From NCBI GenBank assembly GCA_040768905.1, contig JAXGMA010000001.1, positions 806,001-870,000 of the forward strand: a stretch of DNA of 64,000 nt, given 5' to 3'. This DNA is from SZUA-584 sp040768905 (GTDB lineage: Bacteria; Bacillota; Clostridia; Christensenellales; SZUA-584). This document shows positions 1 through 8,301 of this stretch, piece after piece. The position numbers and the translations under genes are program-made. How positions within the stretch are numbered: position 1 is the first letter of the stretch; each line of letters opens with the position of its first letter. Below the pieces are notes generated by a model that did no database searches, was not told where the DNA came from, and was given only the letters and a program-made list of their open reading frames with translations.

Positions 1-1
1 T

Positions 2-2044
2 AACGGGGTCGATCTGGTTCGTATCGGCGGCGCTTTTTTTGAAGACCTGCGCCGAGGATCTTTCAGTCAGGGCGCGAGCACAATTTCGCAGCAGCTTATC
101 AAAAACACGAGCCTCACCGGCGTTAAAACGATTTCACGCAAACTGCAGGAAGCGGTCATGGCATATAAGCTTGAACAGGTGTATTCAAAGGATGAGATCC
201 TTGAGATGTATCTAAACAATATTTATTTTGGTAAAGGCGCATATGGCATTGAGGCAGCGGCGAAAGCGTATTTTGGAACCAATACCGCTTCATTATCGCT
301 GGCACAGGGCGCCCTGCTTGCGGGCATCATCAAAGCGCCCACGCACTACGCGCCGCATCTTAAACTGAAAAACTCGATCGAGCGGCGCAATCTCGTGTTG
401 TCTCTTATGGCCGAACAGAACATGATATCCGAAAAGCAAGTCAAGATCGCGCAGTCAGAGCCGGTCATATTGATCGAAAAACCTGAAATGAGCTACGGAT
501 ACTTTATTGATATGGTGCTTTCTGAGGCGGAAAGCATTCTCAACGTGGACAGTGAAACACTGCTTTCCGGTGGTTACCGTATTTATTCCACGCTCGATCA
601 GGGTTTACAAGAAAAGCTTAAGCTCTTGTTTGAAGATGCGCGGAATTTCCCCAAGAATGCGTCGGACGGTGAGCTTTGCCAGGCGGCTATGTGTGTGCTT
701 GACAGCCGGTCCAATGAAATACGTGCGATAATCGGCGGCAGACATTATGAAACGCGGCGCGGGATGAACAGAGCGATCGATATCAGGCGCCAGCCCGGCT
801 CAGCGATCAAACCCATCTTGGTATACGCTCCCGCTATGGACAAGCTGGGGCTGACGCCGTCATCGCTGGTGCTTGATGAAAAAGAGGATTTCAACGGATA
901 TGTGCCAAAAAATTTTTCTGACAGTTATGCAGGCTGGGTGACGCTGCGCCAAGCTGTTGAAAGGTCGCTCAACCTTCCGGCGGTGCGCGTGCTTTCAAAA
1001 GTTGGCATACAATCAGGCAAGATGTATGCATCAAGCGTCGGGATCCCTTTTGACAAAGCGGATAACGGGCTGACGCTGGCATTGGGAGGTTTTACATACG
1101 GCGTATCATCTCTTGAACTTGCAGGAGCTTATACGCCGTTCGCAAACGGTGGGTTTTATTCGCTGCCTTCGTGCATCACAAGAATTGATGACGGCAGGGG
1201 AGAGACAGTATACAGGAGGCCTGAAACAAAAGTCTGTGTGCTGTCAGGTGAAACCGCTTTTTTGATGACATCGATGCTCAAATCGGCAGCAACGACAGGG
1301 ACGGCGCGCAATGTTCAGGTAGGAGGCGTCGAAATTGCTGCAAAAACAGGCACTTCAGGCGGGGATACACTTACCGGAAGCAACAGAGATGCGTGGACGG
1401 TTGCCTATAATCCTGATTATACCATGGGTTGCTGGATGGGGTTTGATACGACAGACGAGATCCACAGTTTACCCTCACAAGTAACGGGAGGCACCTATCC
1501 TGCTCATTTGATACGCAAGCTGTTTCAAGGCATATACAAAGATAAACAAGCGCCTGTTTTTACGCAGCCGGAAAATATCTTGGCGGTTAAAATAGACATT
1601 CATACGCTCAAAGAAGGCGATAAACCGATGCTCGCAAGCGCATTTACACCGGACGAGCAAACAGCCATAGAATATTTTGTGGATAAGTTCGCGCCTGATG
1701 AATTTTCGACTTACTGGTCTGTGCCTGAGCCTCCTGAAAATCTGGCCGTGATTCAGGGGGACGGTGGTTTCCCGCGCATTTCGTTTAAGCCGGTGCAGCA
1801 GCACGCTATATACAGACTGATGAGGCGCGACATCATCAAGGGGGTGCCCGTCATGATCGGAGAATACACGGGATTGACAGGTGCTTTGGCAATCAACGAT
1901 ATGACAGCAGAATATGGATGTACATATGAATATTATGTGGTTCCTGTCCACCCTGAAATCAAAATAAAAGGAGAGCAGCTGTGCGGGCCGCCCTCCAAGG
2001 GTGTCAGGATCATGATGCTGCCGGAAGAAGACTATGTTCCGTAG
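2..2044 (+). CDS. Class A penicillin-binding protein (PBP1A type), 5' end outside window
   Basis: Bifunctional peptidoglycan glycosyltransferase/transpeptidase of the outer membrane face. The reading frame is open from base 2, so the start and N-terminal membrane anchor lie upstream; 680 residues are visible. The first residues belong to the GT51 domain (GASTISQQLIKN motif, then EMYLNNIYFG). The transpeptidase domain follows with SAIK as the SxxK active site near base 804, SLN near base 967 and KTGTSGG near base 1345. The C-terminal ~110 residues look like a fibronectin-III-like module (PPENLAVIQGDGG onward), common in Clostridia PBPs. It converges on another class A PBP with only 6 bp between the stop codons and no evident terminator. 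The family call is firm; which PBP paralogue it is cannot be told. Confidence 0.93.
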   Translation, partial: NGVDLVRIGGAFFEDLRRGSFSQGASTISQQLIKNTSLTGVKTISRKLQEAVMAYKLEQVYSKDEILEMYLNNIYFGKGAYGIEAAAKAYFGTNTASLSLAQGALLAGIIKAPTHYAPHLKLKNSIERRNLVLSLMAEQNMISEKQVKIAQSEPVILIEKPEMSYGYFIDMVLSEAESILNVDSETLLSGGYRIYSTLDQGLQEKLKLLFEDARNFPKNASDGELCQAAMCVLDSRSNEIRAIIGGRHYETRRGMNRAIDIRRQPGSAIKPILVYAPAMDKLGLTPSSLVLDEKEDFNGYVPKNFSDSYAGWVTLRQAVERSLNLPAVRVLSKVGIQSGKMYASSVGIPFDKADNGLTLALGGFTYGVSSLELAGAYTPFANGGFYSLPSCITRIDDGRGETVYRRPETKVCVLSGETAFLMTSMLKSAATTGTARNVQVGGVEIAAKTGTSGGDTLTGSNRDAWTVAYNPDYTMGCWMGFDTTDEIHSLPSQVTGGTYPAHLIRKLFQGIYKDKQAPVFTQPENILAVKIDIHTLKEGDKPMLASAFTPDEQTAIEYFVDKFAPDEFSTYWSVPEPPENLAVIQGDGGFPRISFKPVQQHAIYRLMRRDIIKGVPVMIGEYTGLTGALAINDMTAEYGCTYEYYVVPVHPEIKIKGEQLCGPPSKGVRIMMLPEEDYVP

Positions 2045-2050
2045 AATTGT

Positions 2051-5005
2051 TTACGGAACGGCAGTTGTGTACAAAGACGACAGCATTTCTGTCAGCGATC
2101 TTAAGTCTTCCGTCATCTGATCGATGGCCGCGGCAGTGGAGGATGGTTCGTCAATCAGTTTTTTCAGCTCATTGATCATATCGGAAAGCTGCGTTTGGTG
2201 TTCCACAGACATCGGATAGTCGGGGTTTGAAAGAACGGCATTGGAAATATTGATCTGCTGATTTGCACGCGCTGCCGCTTCAAAGCGATCAATATAAGAA
2301 TAGTACCAGGCTTCTGTATGTATTGCACAGAAATATTCCGTATAAAGGGGTGAGCTTGGGTCAAGGTCGGCAACCGTCTGCCCAGGCCCAATTGTGGGCA
2401 AGATGCCGGGGAGGTATTCCTGCCTCTTCGCGGCAGTAAGCTGCCAGAAAACAGAATCGGGCGGCAGCAAAATGAGCGCTTTGGCAGCGCTGATATCGGG
2501 ACAATATGGGCTGACTATTTTCCCGCTTTCTTCACAAACAGAATAAAGCTGGTGCCAGTCACAAGCCTGCGCAGGCTCTGTGCCCGCAAAGAACCAAGCC
2601 TGAACGGGTTTGTGGTCACCTAAATCTTCAGCACAGGCAGGCGTGGCAAGCATACCGGAAACAGAACACACCGAACGGCTGACAAGCCCGAGATCCGAAG
2701 GGTCAGCGTCAATGATCGGCCTGCTTTCCATTCCGTCAAGAAGTTTTGACATAAAATCCTTCCAGAGGGGCGCTGCATATGAAGATGCGTATACGCCTCT
2801 GTTCAGCGGCTTGTAATAATCGTGCCCGATCCAGAGTGAGGCGGTGTAATAAGGCGATATCCCCGCAAAAAGCACGCCTTTGGAATCCTGGTTTGTGCCG
2901 GTCTTGCCGCCGATCTCCATGCCGGAGATGCGGGCCTGTTTGCCTGTGCCGCTTTGAACGGCATTGACCAGCATGTCAGTCATAAGCCAGGCTGTAGATT
3001 CTTTGAACACACGGCGCTGTTCGCGTATTGTATTTGCATCAAGGATGATATTGCCGTGCCTGTCTTCGACATACCGGAATGAAAGCGGCTCAAGATACAC
3101 GCCGCTGTTGGCAATGGTCGCATATGCGCCGGCAAGTTCTATCGGCGTGATGCCGGAAGCGCCAAGCGCAAGGCCAGCGCCGGTCATATTGATATCCAAT
3201 GGATTAACGCCCATTTGCACAAGGTAATTATATGAGTCCTGCAGACCGACAAGATGCATGAGCGCGTAAGCAGTCGCACTGTTGAGAGAATTGACAACAC
3301 CGCTTCGCAGTGTGACAGGGCCGTATCTTGAAGCGCCGCCTGCCGGATAGCCCGAAGAAGTATCCCAGCCGTCAATAGGGACGGGAAGGTTGGGAACGAC
3401 TGTGCCGTCGGAAAAACCCTTGTCAATTGCAGGCGCGTAGACGGAAATCGGCTTGATAGTGGAACCGACCGGCATTTTGCTTTGATAAGCGCGGTTGAGC
3501 GTTTTTCTGGTCGTGGGCGTGGTGCGCCCTCCGACAACGGCCTTCAGTTCGCCTGTGGTATGGTCAAGAACCACGGCAGCAGCCTGAGGCTGAATAATCT
3601 CAATGGCGACCCCGCTGCTTTCATCGCGTACAACTGCATCGCTTGAGCTGGCCAGCTTCGGGTATTTTTCCCAATTGGCAAGGCTTTCTTCGACTGTTTT
3701 TTGTATAAGCGGATCAACTGTCGTATAGATCCTGTAGCCGTTTGTGCGCAATTCGGTTTCTATTTGTGTTCTGTTTTGCTTGGTGTCCTGAAGGTTGCGC
3801 TGCTTTAAAAAATGCGTGATCACATCATAAACGGCGTATTCTACAAAATACGGCATTTCATACATTTGTGCGATACGTGATTTCTCGACGATATACACTG
3901 AGTCCGCAAGAGCAGATTCGTATTCGTCAAGTGTGATGAAGCCTGCCGTATACATCTTGCGCAGCACCGTGTCGGTCCGATCGTTGACAATAGTCGGGTT
4001 CTCAATATCATAATAACAACGCCGCGGATTGTATTGATAGGGGTATTGCGTGATGCCGGCAAGCATGGCAGATTCGCGCAGCGTCAGTGCGCTAAGATCC
4101 TTACCGAAATAATCCATGGCAGCGGTCTTCACGCCGTAATTGGAAGCGCCAAGGTGTATGGTGTTCATATAGGCTTCAAGGATCTCTTCTTTGGTATACT
4201 CTTTCTCAAGCTGCATGGCAAGATACGCTTCCTGTATCTTTCTCTTGTAAGTGCGCTCCGAAGACAAAAGCCTGTTTTTGATAAGTTGCTGTGTGAGCGT
4301 GCTGCCGCCTTGCACGGTGGTGTTCATAAGATTGCTGATAAATACGCCCACAAGGCGTTTGATGTCTACACCCGAATGGTATTCAAAACGTACGTCTTCG
4401 ATCGCGATCACGGCCTGTTGAAGCTGTAAGGGCATTTCTTCTATGGAAGCCCAGTCTCTGTTTTCAACACCTGTATACGCGGTGATCAGTTTGCCGTTTG
4501 CATCATAAATATATGAAGTTTCAGATTGGTCTTCAATTTTTCCGGTGTCAAGTTTGGGCGTGGTTTCCATGTAAGCCTTTGAGATCCCTACGAGTGTTCC
4601 GATGCCTGCCGCGCCTGCCATGATGATGGCCACAAGCAAAAGTTTGAACGATGTGAGGATGACGCCAAGAAGGACGCCCTGCTTGTGACGATGAGGGCGG
4701 AACATATTGATGTGTTCTTTTCCCTCTCCGGTCAAATGTTCTTTGGAGATATGAGGAACGATGCGCTGCTTAGCATTTGATGCGCGTTTTATATGATGAT
4801 TCTGCGTATCTATGGGTATGCTGTCGAAAACCTGCGTCTCATGAGAGGCAGCCGTTTCATCGGTTGCAGCATCTCTTTTGGCTATAACAAACAAGCCGCG
4901 AAGAGAGCGAAAGACTCTTCCGGCAGTCTTTTTTATATCGGAGAAAAACTTAACAAAGCGTGATTGATCACGATCATCCGTTGATCTTTTCAGTGTCTGG
5001 TTCAT
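2051..5005 (-). CDS. Class A penicillin-binding protein (PBP1A family), 984 aa
   Basis: Bifunctional peptidoglycan polymerase and cross-linking enzyme. Residues 1-100 are a charged cytoplasmic region, followed by one membrane segment (LLLVAIIMAGAAGIGTLVGI). The GT51 domain has EDVRFEYHSGVD with the catalytic Glu and GGSTLTQQLIKNRLL. The transpeptidase carries STIK, SLNSATAY and KTGTNQDSKG. The last ~200 residues form a Cys-containing extension (VCSVSGMLATPACAED and similar) seen in many clostridial PBP1A proteins. I chose ATG at 5005, preceded by AAGGCGAGG; a TTG at 5023 keeps the frame open but sits inside that ribosome binding site. It is divergent from yunB, with the promoters in the 140 bp between them. 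Confidence 0.93.
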   Translation of the reverse strand: MNQTLKRSTDDRDQSRFVKFFSDIKKTAGRVFRSLRGLFVIAKRDAATDETAASHETQVFDSIPIDTQNHHIKRASNAKQRIVPHISKEHLTGEGKEHINMFRPHRHKQGVLLGVILTSFKLLLVAIIMAGAAGIGTLVGISKAYMETTPKLDTGKIEDQSETSYIYDANGKLITAYTGVENRDWASIEEMPLQLQQAVIAIEDVRFEYHSGVDIKRLVGVFISNLMNTTVQGGSTLTQQLIKNRLLSSERTYKRKIQEAYLAMQLEKEYTKEEILEAYMNTIHLGASNYGVKTAAMDYFGKDLSALTLRESAMLAGITQYPYQYNPRRCYYDIENPTIVNDRTDTVLRKMYTAGFITLDEYESALADSVYIVEKSRIAQMYEMPYFVEYAVYDVITHFLKQRNLQDTKQNRTQIETELRTNGYRIYTTVDPLIQKTVEESLANWEKYPKLASSSDAVVRDESSGVAIEIIQPQAAAVVLDHTTGELKAVVGGRTTPTTRKTLNRAYQSKMPVGSTIKPISVYAPAIDKGFSDGTVVPNLPVPIDGWDTSSGYPAGGASRYGPVTLRSGVVNSLNSATAYALMHLVGLQDSYNYLVQMGVNPLDINMTGAGLALGASGITPIELAGAYATIANSGVYLEPLSFRYVEDRHGNIILDANTIREQRRVFKESTAWLMTDMLVNAVQSGTGKQARISGMEIGGKTGTNQDSKGVLFAGISPYYTASLWIGHDYYKPLNRGVYASSYAAPLWKDFMSKLLDGMESRPIIDADPSDLGLVSRSVCSVSGMLATPACAEDLGDHKPVQAWFFAGTEPAQACDWHQLYSVCEESGKIVSPYCPDISAAKALILLPPDSVFWQLTAAKRQEYLPGILPTIGPGQTVADLDPSSPLYTEYFCAIHTEAWYYSYIDRFEAAARANQQINISNAVLSNPDYPMSVEHQTQLSDMINELKKLIDEPSSTAAAIDQMTEDLRSLTEMLSSLYTTAVP

Positions 5006-5144
5006 TGCGCCTCGCCTTAGCAATATTTTTAGCTATTATATCATAATATCAAAGAGGCTGTATATCGGTCGCAAATTATTTACATTTTCTAATCTTTTCG
5101 TGCTCAGCGGATAGCTTAAAACATAAAAATATACGGGTGATGGT

Positions 5145-5822
5145 ATGCGGTTTCGAATCAAGATACCCAAAAAAGCAGTAGCCATTTTTATGCTGGCTAT
5201 AGTTGCGGTCATTTATGTTTTGATTGACGATGCAGTCAGGCCGACGATACTGAGTATATCTGAAGCGCGGCTGCGTGCCTTAGCTGTGCAGGCAATGAAC
5301 AGCGCTGTGCGCGAGACAGTAGGGGCGGATATCAACCATGCAGATCTGATAAACATAGAAAAAGACATGCAAGGCAATATCACTTTGGTTTCTGCAAACG
5401 CTGTCTTGATGAATAATCTTGCAGCACGCACGGCCATAGCGGCGCAGGACAAGATCCTCAATATCGGTGAGCAGGGCATAAGCATAACGATCGGCACTAT
5501 CATAGGCGGTCAATTGCTGAGCGGACGCGGGCCTGCAGTGGTCGTCAGAGTTGAGCCTGTAGGTTCTGTCACAACTGATTTTCTGACAGAATTCGAAGAC
5601 GCCGGCATCAACCAGACACGCCACAAAATATATCTGATTTTGAATGCTTCTGTACGTATCGTCATAGGCAACAATGCGCAGACCGTTGAGATCTCGTCTT
5701 CTGTGCTGATATCTGAAACAATCATCATCGGTGATGTACCGCAAAGTTATATGCGTTTTGACGGCAGCAGCGATTTATTAAGGCTGCTGCCGGCAGAGCA
5801 GTATATGCGAAACGAGAATTGA
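5145..5822 (+). CDS. yunB: Sporulation protein YunB
   Basis: 225 aa with an N-terminal membrane anchor (AIFMLAIVAVIYVLIDDAVRP) and an extracytoplasmic domain typical of YunB, a protein made in the mother cell and needed for full spore formation in Bacillus subtilis. The order of short hydrophobic beta segments (SITIGTIIGGQLLSGRGP, then VRVEPVGSVTTDF) matches that family as I know it. The start has GGTGATGG just upstream. It is divergent from the PBP gene and is followed 54 bp later by yebC. It is one of the markers that place the organism among spore formers. The biochemical role of the family is not known. Confidence 0.85.
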   Translation: MRFRIKIPKKAVAIFMLAIVAVIYVLIDDAVRPTILSISEARLRALAVQAMNSAVRETVGADINHADLINIEKDMQGNITLVSANAVLMNNLAARTAIAAQDKILNIGEQGISITIGTIIGGQLLSGRGPAVVVRVEPVGSVTTDFLTEFEDAGINQTRHKIYLILNASVRIVIGNNAQTVEISSSVLISETIIIGDVPQSYMRFDGSSDLLRLLPAEQYMRNEN

Positions 5823-5876
5823 ACGCCATTTTGATTTGTGCTATGATGCAGATGATAAAAACACGCGAGGTGGGAC

Positions 5877-6605
5877 ATGGCAGGTCATTCTAAGTGGGCA
5901 AACATCAAACACAAAAAAGAACGGACGGATGCGAAACGCGGCAAAATATTCACCAAAATTGGCAGAGAGATCGCCATAGCTGTCAAGGAGGGCGGGACAG
6001 ACCCTTTGGCCAATTCTAGATTGAGAGATGCTGTCGCCAAAGCCAAAGCCAACAATATGCCAAACGATAACATCATGCGCTCCATAAAAAAAGCCGCTGG
6101 CGAACTTGGCGCAATAAACTATGAATCTGTGGTGTATGAAGGTTATGGGGCCGGAGGGGTCGCCGTGATCGTTGAAGCGCTGACGGACAACCGAAACAGA
6201 ACGGCAGGCGATGTGAGGCACAGCTTCGATAAGAACGGAGGAGCACTCGGAGCTACCGGCTGTGTTGCATGGATGTTTGAACGCAAGGGTGTGCTTGTTG
6301 TGGAGAAAACTGAGGCTATTGACGAGGATGCGCTGATGCTTGAAGCTTTAGAGGCAGGCGCTCTGGATGTAGAGGCTGGTGAAGATGTTTTCGAAATCAC
6401 AACGGACACTTCGGATTTTTCGTCAGTTTTTGAAACACTTGAAAACAAAGGATACAGTTGTATGATCGCTGAGATTCAAATGGTGCCGGCAAACACCATT
6501 GAAGTCAGTGAAGATTGCGAGCAGAGCTTGCAAAAACTGCTCGATATGCTCGAAGACAGCGACGATGTGCAAAATGTCTATCATAATGCCGTGATGTCCG
6601 CATAA
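5877..6605 (+). CDS. yebC: YebC/PmpR family regulatory protein
   Basis: 242 aa, the normal family length. The N-terminus MAGHSKWANIKHKKERTDAK is the family signature, followed by NARLRDAV-like (here NSRLRDAVAKAKANNMPNDNI) and YEGYGAGGVAVIVE. Members bind DNA as transcriptional regulators in some bacteria, and a related branch assists translation of polyproline stretches; which applies here cannot be decided. AGGTGG lies 5 bases before the ATG. The neighbours are sporulation genes, but YebC is a general housekeeping protein. Confidence 0.95.
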   Translation: MAGHSKWANIKHKKERTDAKRGKIFTKIGREIAIAVKEGGTDPLANSRLRDAVAKAKANNMPNDNIMRSIKKAAGELGAINYESVVYEGYGAGGVAVIVEALTDNRNRTAGDVRHSFDKNGGALGATGCVAWMFERKGVLVVEKTEAIDEDALMLEALEAGALDVEAGEDVFEITTDTSDFSSVFETLENKGYSCMIAEIQMVPANTIEVSEDCEQSLQKLLDMLEDSDDVQNVYHNAVMSA

Positions 6606-6635
6606 CCTTTTGCAAAAAAGCGCATATTAACTCCC

Positions 6636-7211
6636 ATGAATATCGGATTGGGGGTTATTTTGTTTATAAGGCAGCATAAAAAATGCATGTTATATTTAAG
6701 CCTGCTGATGGTCGTTGTTTTTTCTGGGTTTATCGGTTACCGGCTTGCACAAAACGAGCCGCGCATCGGGCCTTCGCCAACAGATGAGGATATACCCGCA
6801 GGAGCAGATGATGAGCGCATATCGGCGGGTGCACGCGTCACATGGCAGATTGAATATAAAATGTGCGGACACAGCATAACCATAGATACGATTGCCGACG
6901 AAAAAATGACAGGGCTTAACTTCACCCAATTTACAGAAAATTATCCCGATATCCGCATACTTGATTTCTTGCCGGATAGGCTTGAGTTAAAGAGGAGCTT
7001 TGCCTGTTATTGCCCGGATCATTACATCCTCAAAAAATATAAAGATGTTTTGGCAATTTTTAAGACGGCTGCTGGAACAGATAACCAGAGCGTGTATATG
7101 GTGCTGCCGATAAAATTTTCCGATATAGAAAAAACACAGCAGGCCTCTTTGGAAGTCGGCAGGGTTTTTGGCAGCTTTGGAGATCTTGAAGCTTATATTA
7201 AGGGCTGCTGA
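6636..7211 (+). CDS. BofC-like protein (BofC C-terminal domain), membrane anchored
   Basis: 191 aa: one N-terminal membrane segment (CMLYLSLLMVVVFSGFIGYRLA), a low-complexity linker, then an extracytoplasmic domain. The motif FACYCPDHYILKKYKDVLAIFK followed by LPIKFSDIEKTQQASLEVGRVFGSFGDLEAYI resembles the C-terminal domain of BofC. In B. subtilis BofC is a forespore protein that restrains the SpoIVB signalling protease in sigma-K activation. The N-terminal half is different from Bacillus BofC. The ATG at 6636 has no clear ribosome binding site. A TTG at 6660 follows GGGGG by six bases and gives a more compact signal anchor, so the true start may be there. Proximity to yunB supports a sporulation role (inference). 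Confidence 0.65.
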   Translation: MNIGLGVILFIRQHKKCMLYLSLLMVVVFSGFIGYRLAQNEPRIGPSPTDEDIPAGADDERISAGARVTWQIEYKMCGHSITIDTIADEKMTGLNFTQFTENYPDIRILDFLPDRLELKRSFACYCPDHYILKKYKDVLAIFKTAAGTDNQSVYMVLPIKFSDIEKTQQASLEVGRVFGSFGDLEAYIKGC

Positions 7212-7401
7212 TTTATGCTGCATTTTGCAGACGGCCACCTGCCAGGGGATATATAAATCGCCAAATCGGAAAGTGTATCGGAAATTGTGTAAACCTTCAT
7301 TGTCAGCACAATCATGTGAACCTGTGTCTCACAGTACATAAAGGAATCTGTCTGCGTGGTGATACAACAATGCACTTATTTTTCATAGAACCCCGCAGCA
7401 T

Positions 7402-7421
7402 GTGATAATTAATCAATTATC
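7402..7421. repeat. Short AT-rich inverted repeat
   Basis: GATAATT, four bases, AATTATC lies between the plus-strand bofC-like gene and the minus-strand membrane protein gene. It could be a weak terminator or an operator. The rest of 7212-7419 shows nothing else I can support. Confidence 0.3.
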
Positions 7422-7902
7422 ATCTTATTATTCCATAAATCAAATTCATTAATATTAAATACATCTCCATGCCCCCCCCAATTGCAAAAACAACCGTTGA
7501 TATAACGATTATTAATGACTGTATCCAAACTCCTATTAGCGCAAAATACAATATTGGGAATATTGCCATAGGTATGGGGATAATCCACAAAGGTCTGAAC
7601 AGTAAACAGAAATTCCTTTGACAAGCAAAGTATCTGATCCAGCATACATAGTACATGATTATACAAAAAAGCATAATCACGGATACTACATTTAATGGCT
7701 GAACAGCAATTTGTTTACCATAGACTATAGGCAGTATGAAGCACGCAATCCGCCCAACATTCTCAACGATTGTTAAAGCCAAAGGTTCTTTTTTCAAATC
7801 TGGTATGTTTCTTGGCTTTAAGATATAGAAAAGTACATTTGGCAGCAATATGATTAAAACATATACAAGGTCTAAAACATGAAAAACATACTGTCCCCTC
7901 AC
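7420..7902 (-). CDS. Hypothetical membrane protein, 160 aa
   Basis: Not recognised. It has about five hydrophobic segments (VYVLIILLPNVLFYIL, NVGRIACFILPIVYG, VVSVIMLFCIIMYYVCWI, IIPIPMAIFPILYFALIGV, SLIIVISTVVFAIGG) separated by short polar loops, with no soluble domain. Codon use is more AT-rich than the housekeeping genes on either side. The ORF begins with ATG and is preceded by GGGTGAGGGGAC, a plausible ribosome binding site. It is the last gene of a minus-strand run of accessory genes (7.4-9.5 kb) and may have been acquired with them. Confidence 0.6.
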   Translation of the reverse strand: MRGQYVFHVLDLVYVLIILLPNVLFYILKPRNIPDLKKEPLALTIVENVGRIACFILPIVYGKQIAVQPLNVVSVIMLFCIIMYYVCWIRYFACQRNFCLLFRPLWIIPIPMAIFPILYFALIGVWIQSLIIVISTVVFAIGGGMEMYLILMNLIYGIIR

Positions 7903-7936
7903 CCCTGTTCAAGATTATACCACAGCATAAAAAGCT

Positions 7937-8242
7937 TTAAGATATTTTCTTAAGTCTTTCAACTAATAAAGGTATACCATGTCCAATCCAGAACGAACCA
8001 CAAATCATACCGCTTGACATGCCTCCATGAGCATATCTTGCAACATAAACCTGGCAGTCTTTAGTAAGAGGCTCACCTGATATTTCATTAAAAAATTTAC
8101 TTACCTCTTTTTCAAAGTCACGAACACTAAAGGGCAACTTATAGTTTTTAAAATGTTGTTTTAGTCGTCCCAAAGGTGGATAACCCCTTAATCCCCAGCT
8201 GGCTGGAACATCTTCAAATATAGCTGACACATACATAATCAA
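7937..8242 (-). CDS. Hypothetical small soluble protein, ~100 aa
   Basis: I do not recognise a function. The protein has a Trp/Gly-rich early segment (ASWGLRGYPPLGRLKQHF) and a later RYAHGGMSSGMICGSFW segment that look like conserved cores of a small single-domain family. There is no membrane segment. The first codon of the open frame is TTG (8242) and an ATG lies at 8236; neither has a convincing ribosome binding site. The frame stays open to a TAG at 8270-8272, giving the plausible extra residues LISELIKLI, so the annotated N-terminus is uncertain and the 5' end may be damaged. It follows the MBL lipoprotein gene by about 60 bp. Confidence 0.5.
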   Translation of the reverse strand: MIMYVSAIFEDVPASWGLRGYPPLGRLKQHFKNYKLPFSVRDFEKEVSKFFNEISGEPLTKDCQVYVARYAHGGMSSGMICGSFWIGHGIPLLVERLKKIS

Positions 8243-8301
8243 TTTGATTAACTCGCTTATAAGGAATTTCTAATTTCAATATACCACAGTATGAACGAAT
8301 G

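Noticed and set aside
1475..1951. 158-codon minus-strand frame inside the first PBP
   Set aside because: Shadow frame; the plus strand carries a clear conserved protein here.
7193..7375. 60-codon minus-strand frame after the bofC-like gene
   Set aside because: No ribosome binding site, no recognisable motif, overlaps the end of the bofC-like gene.
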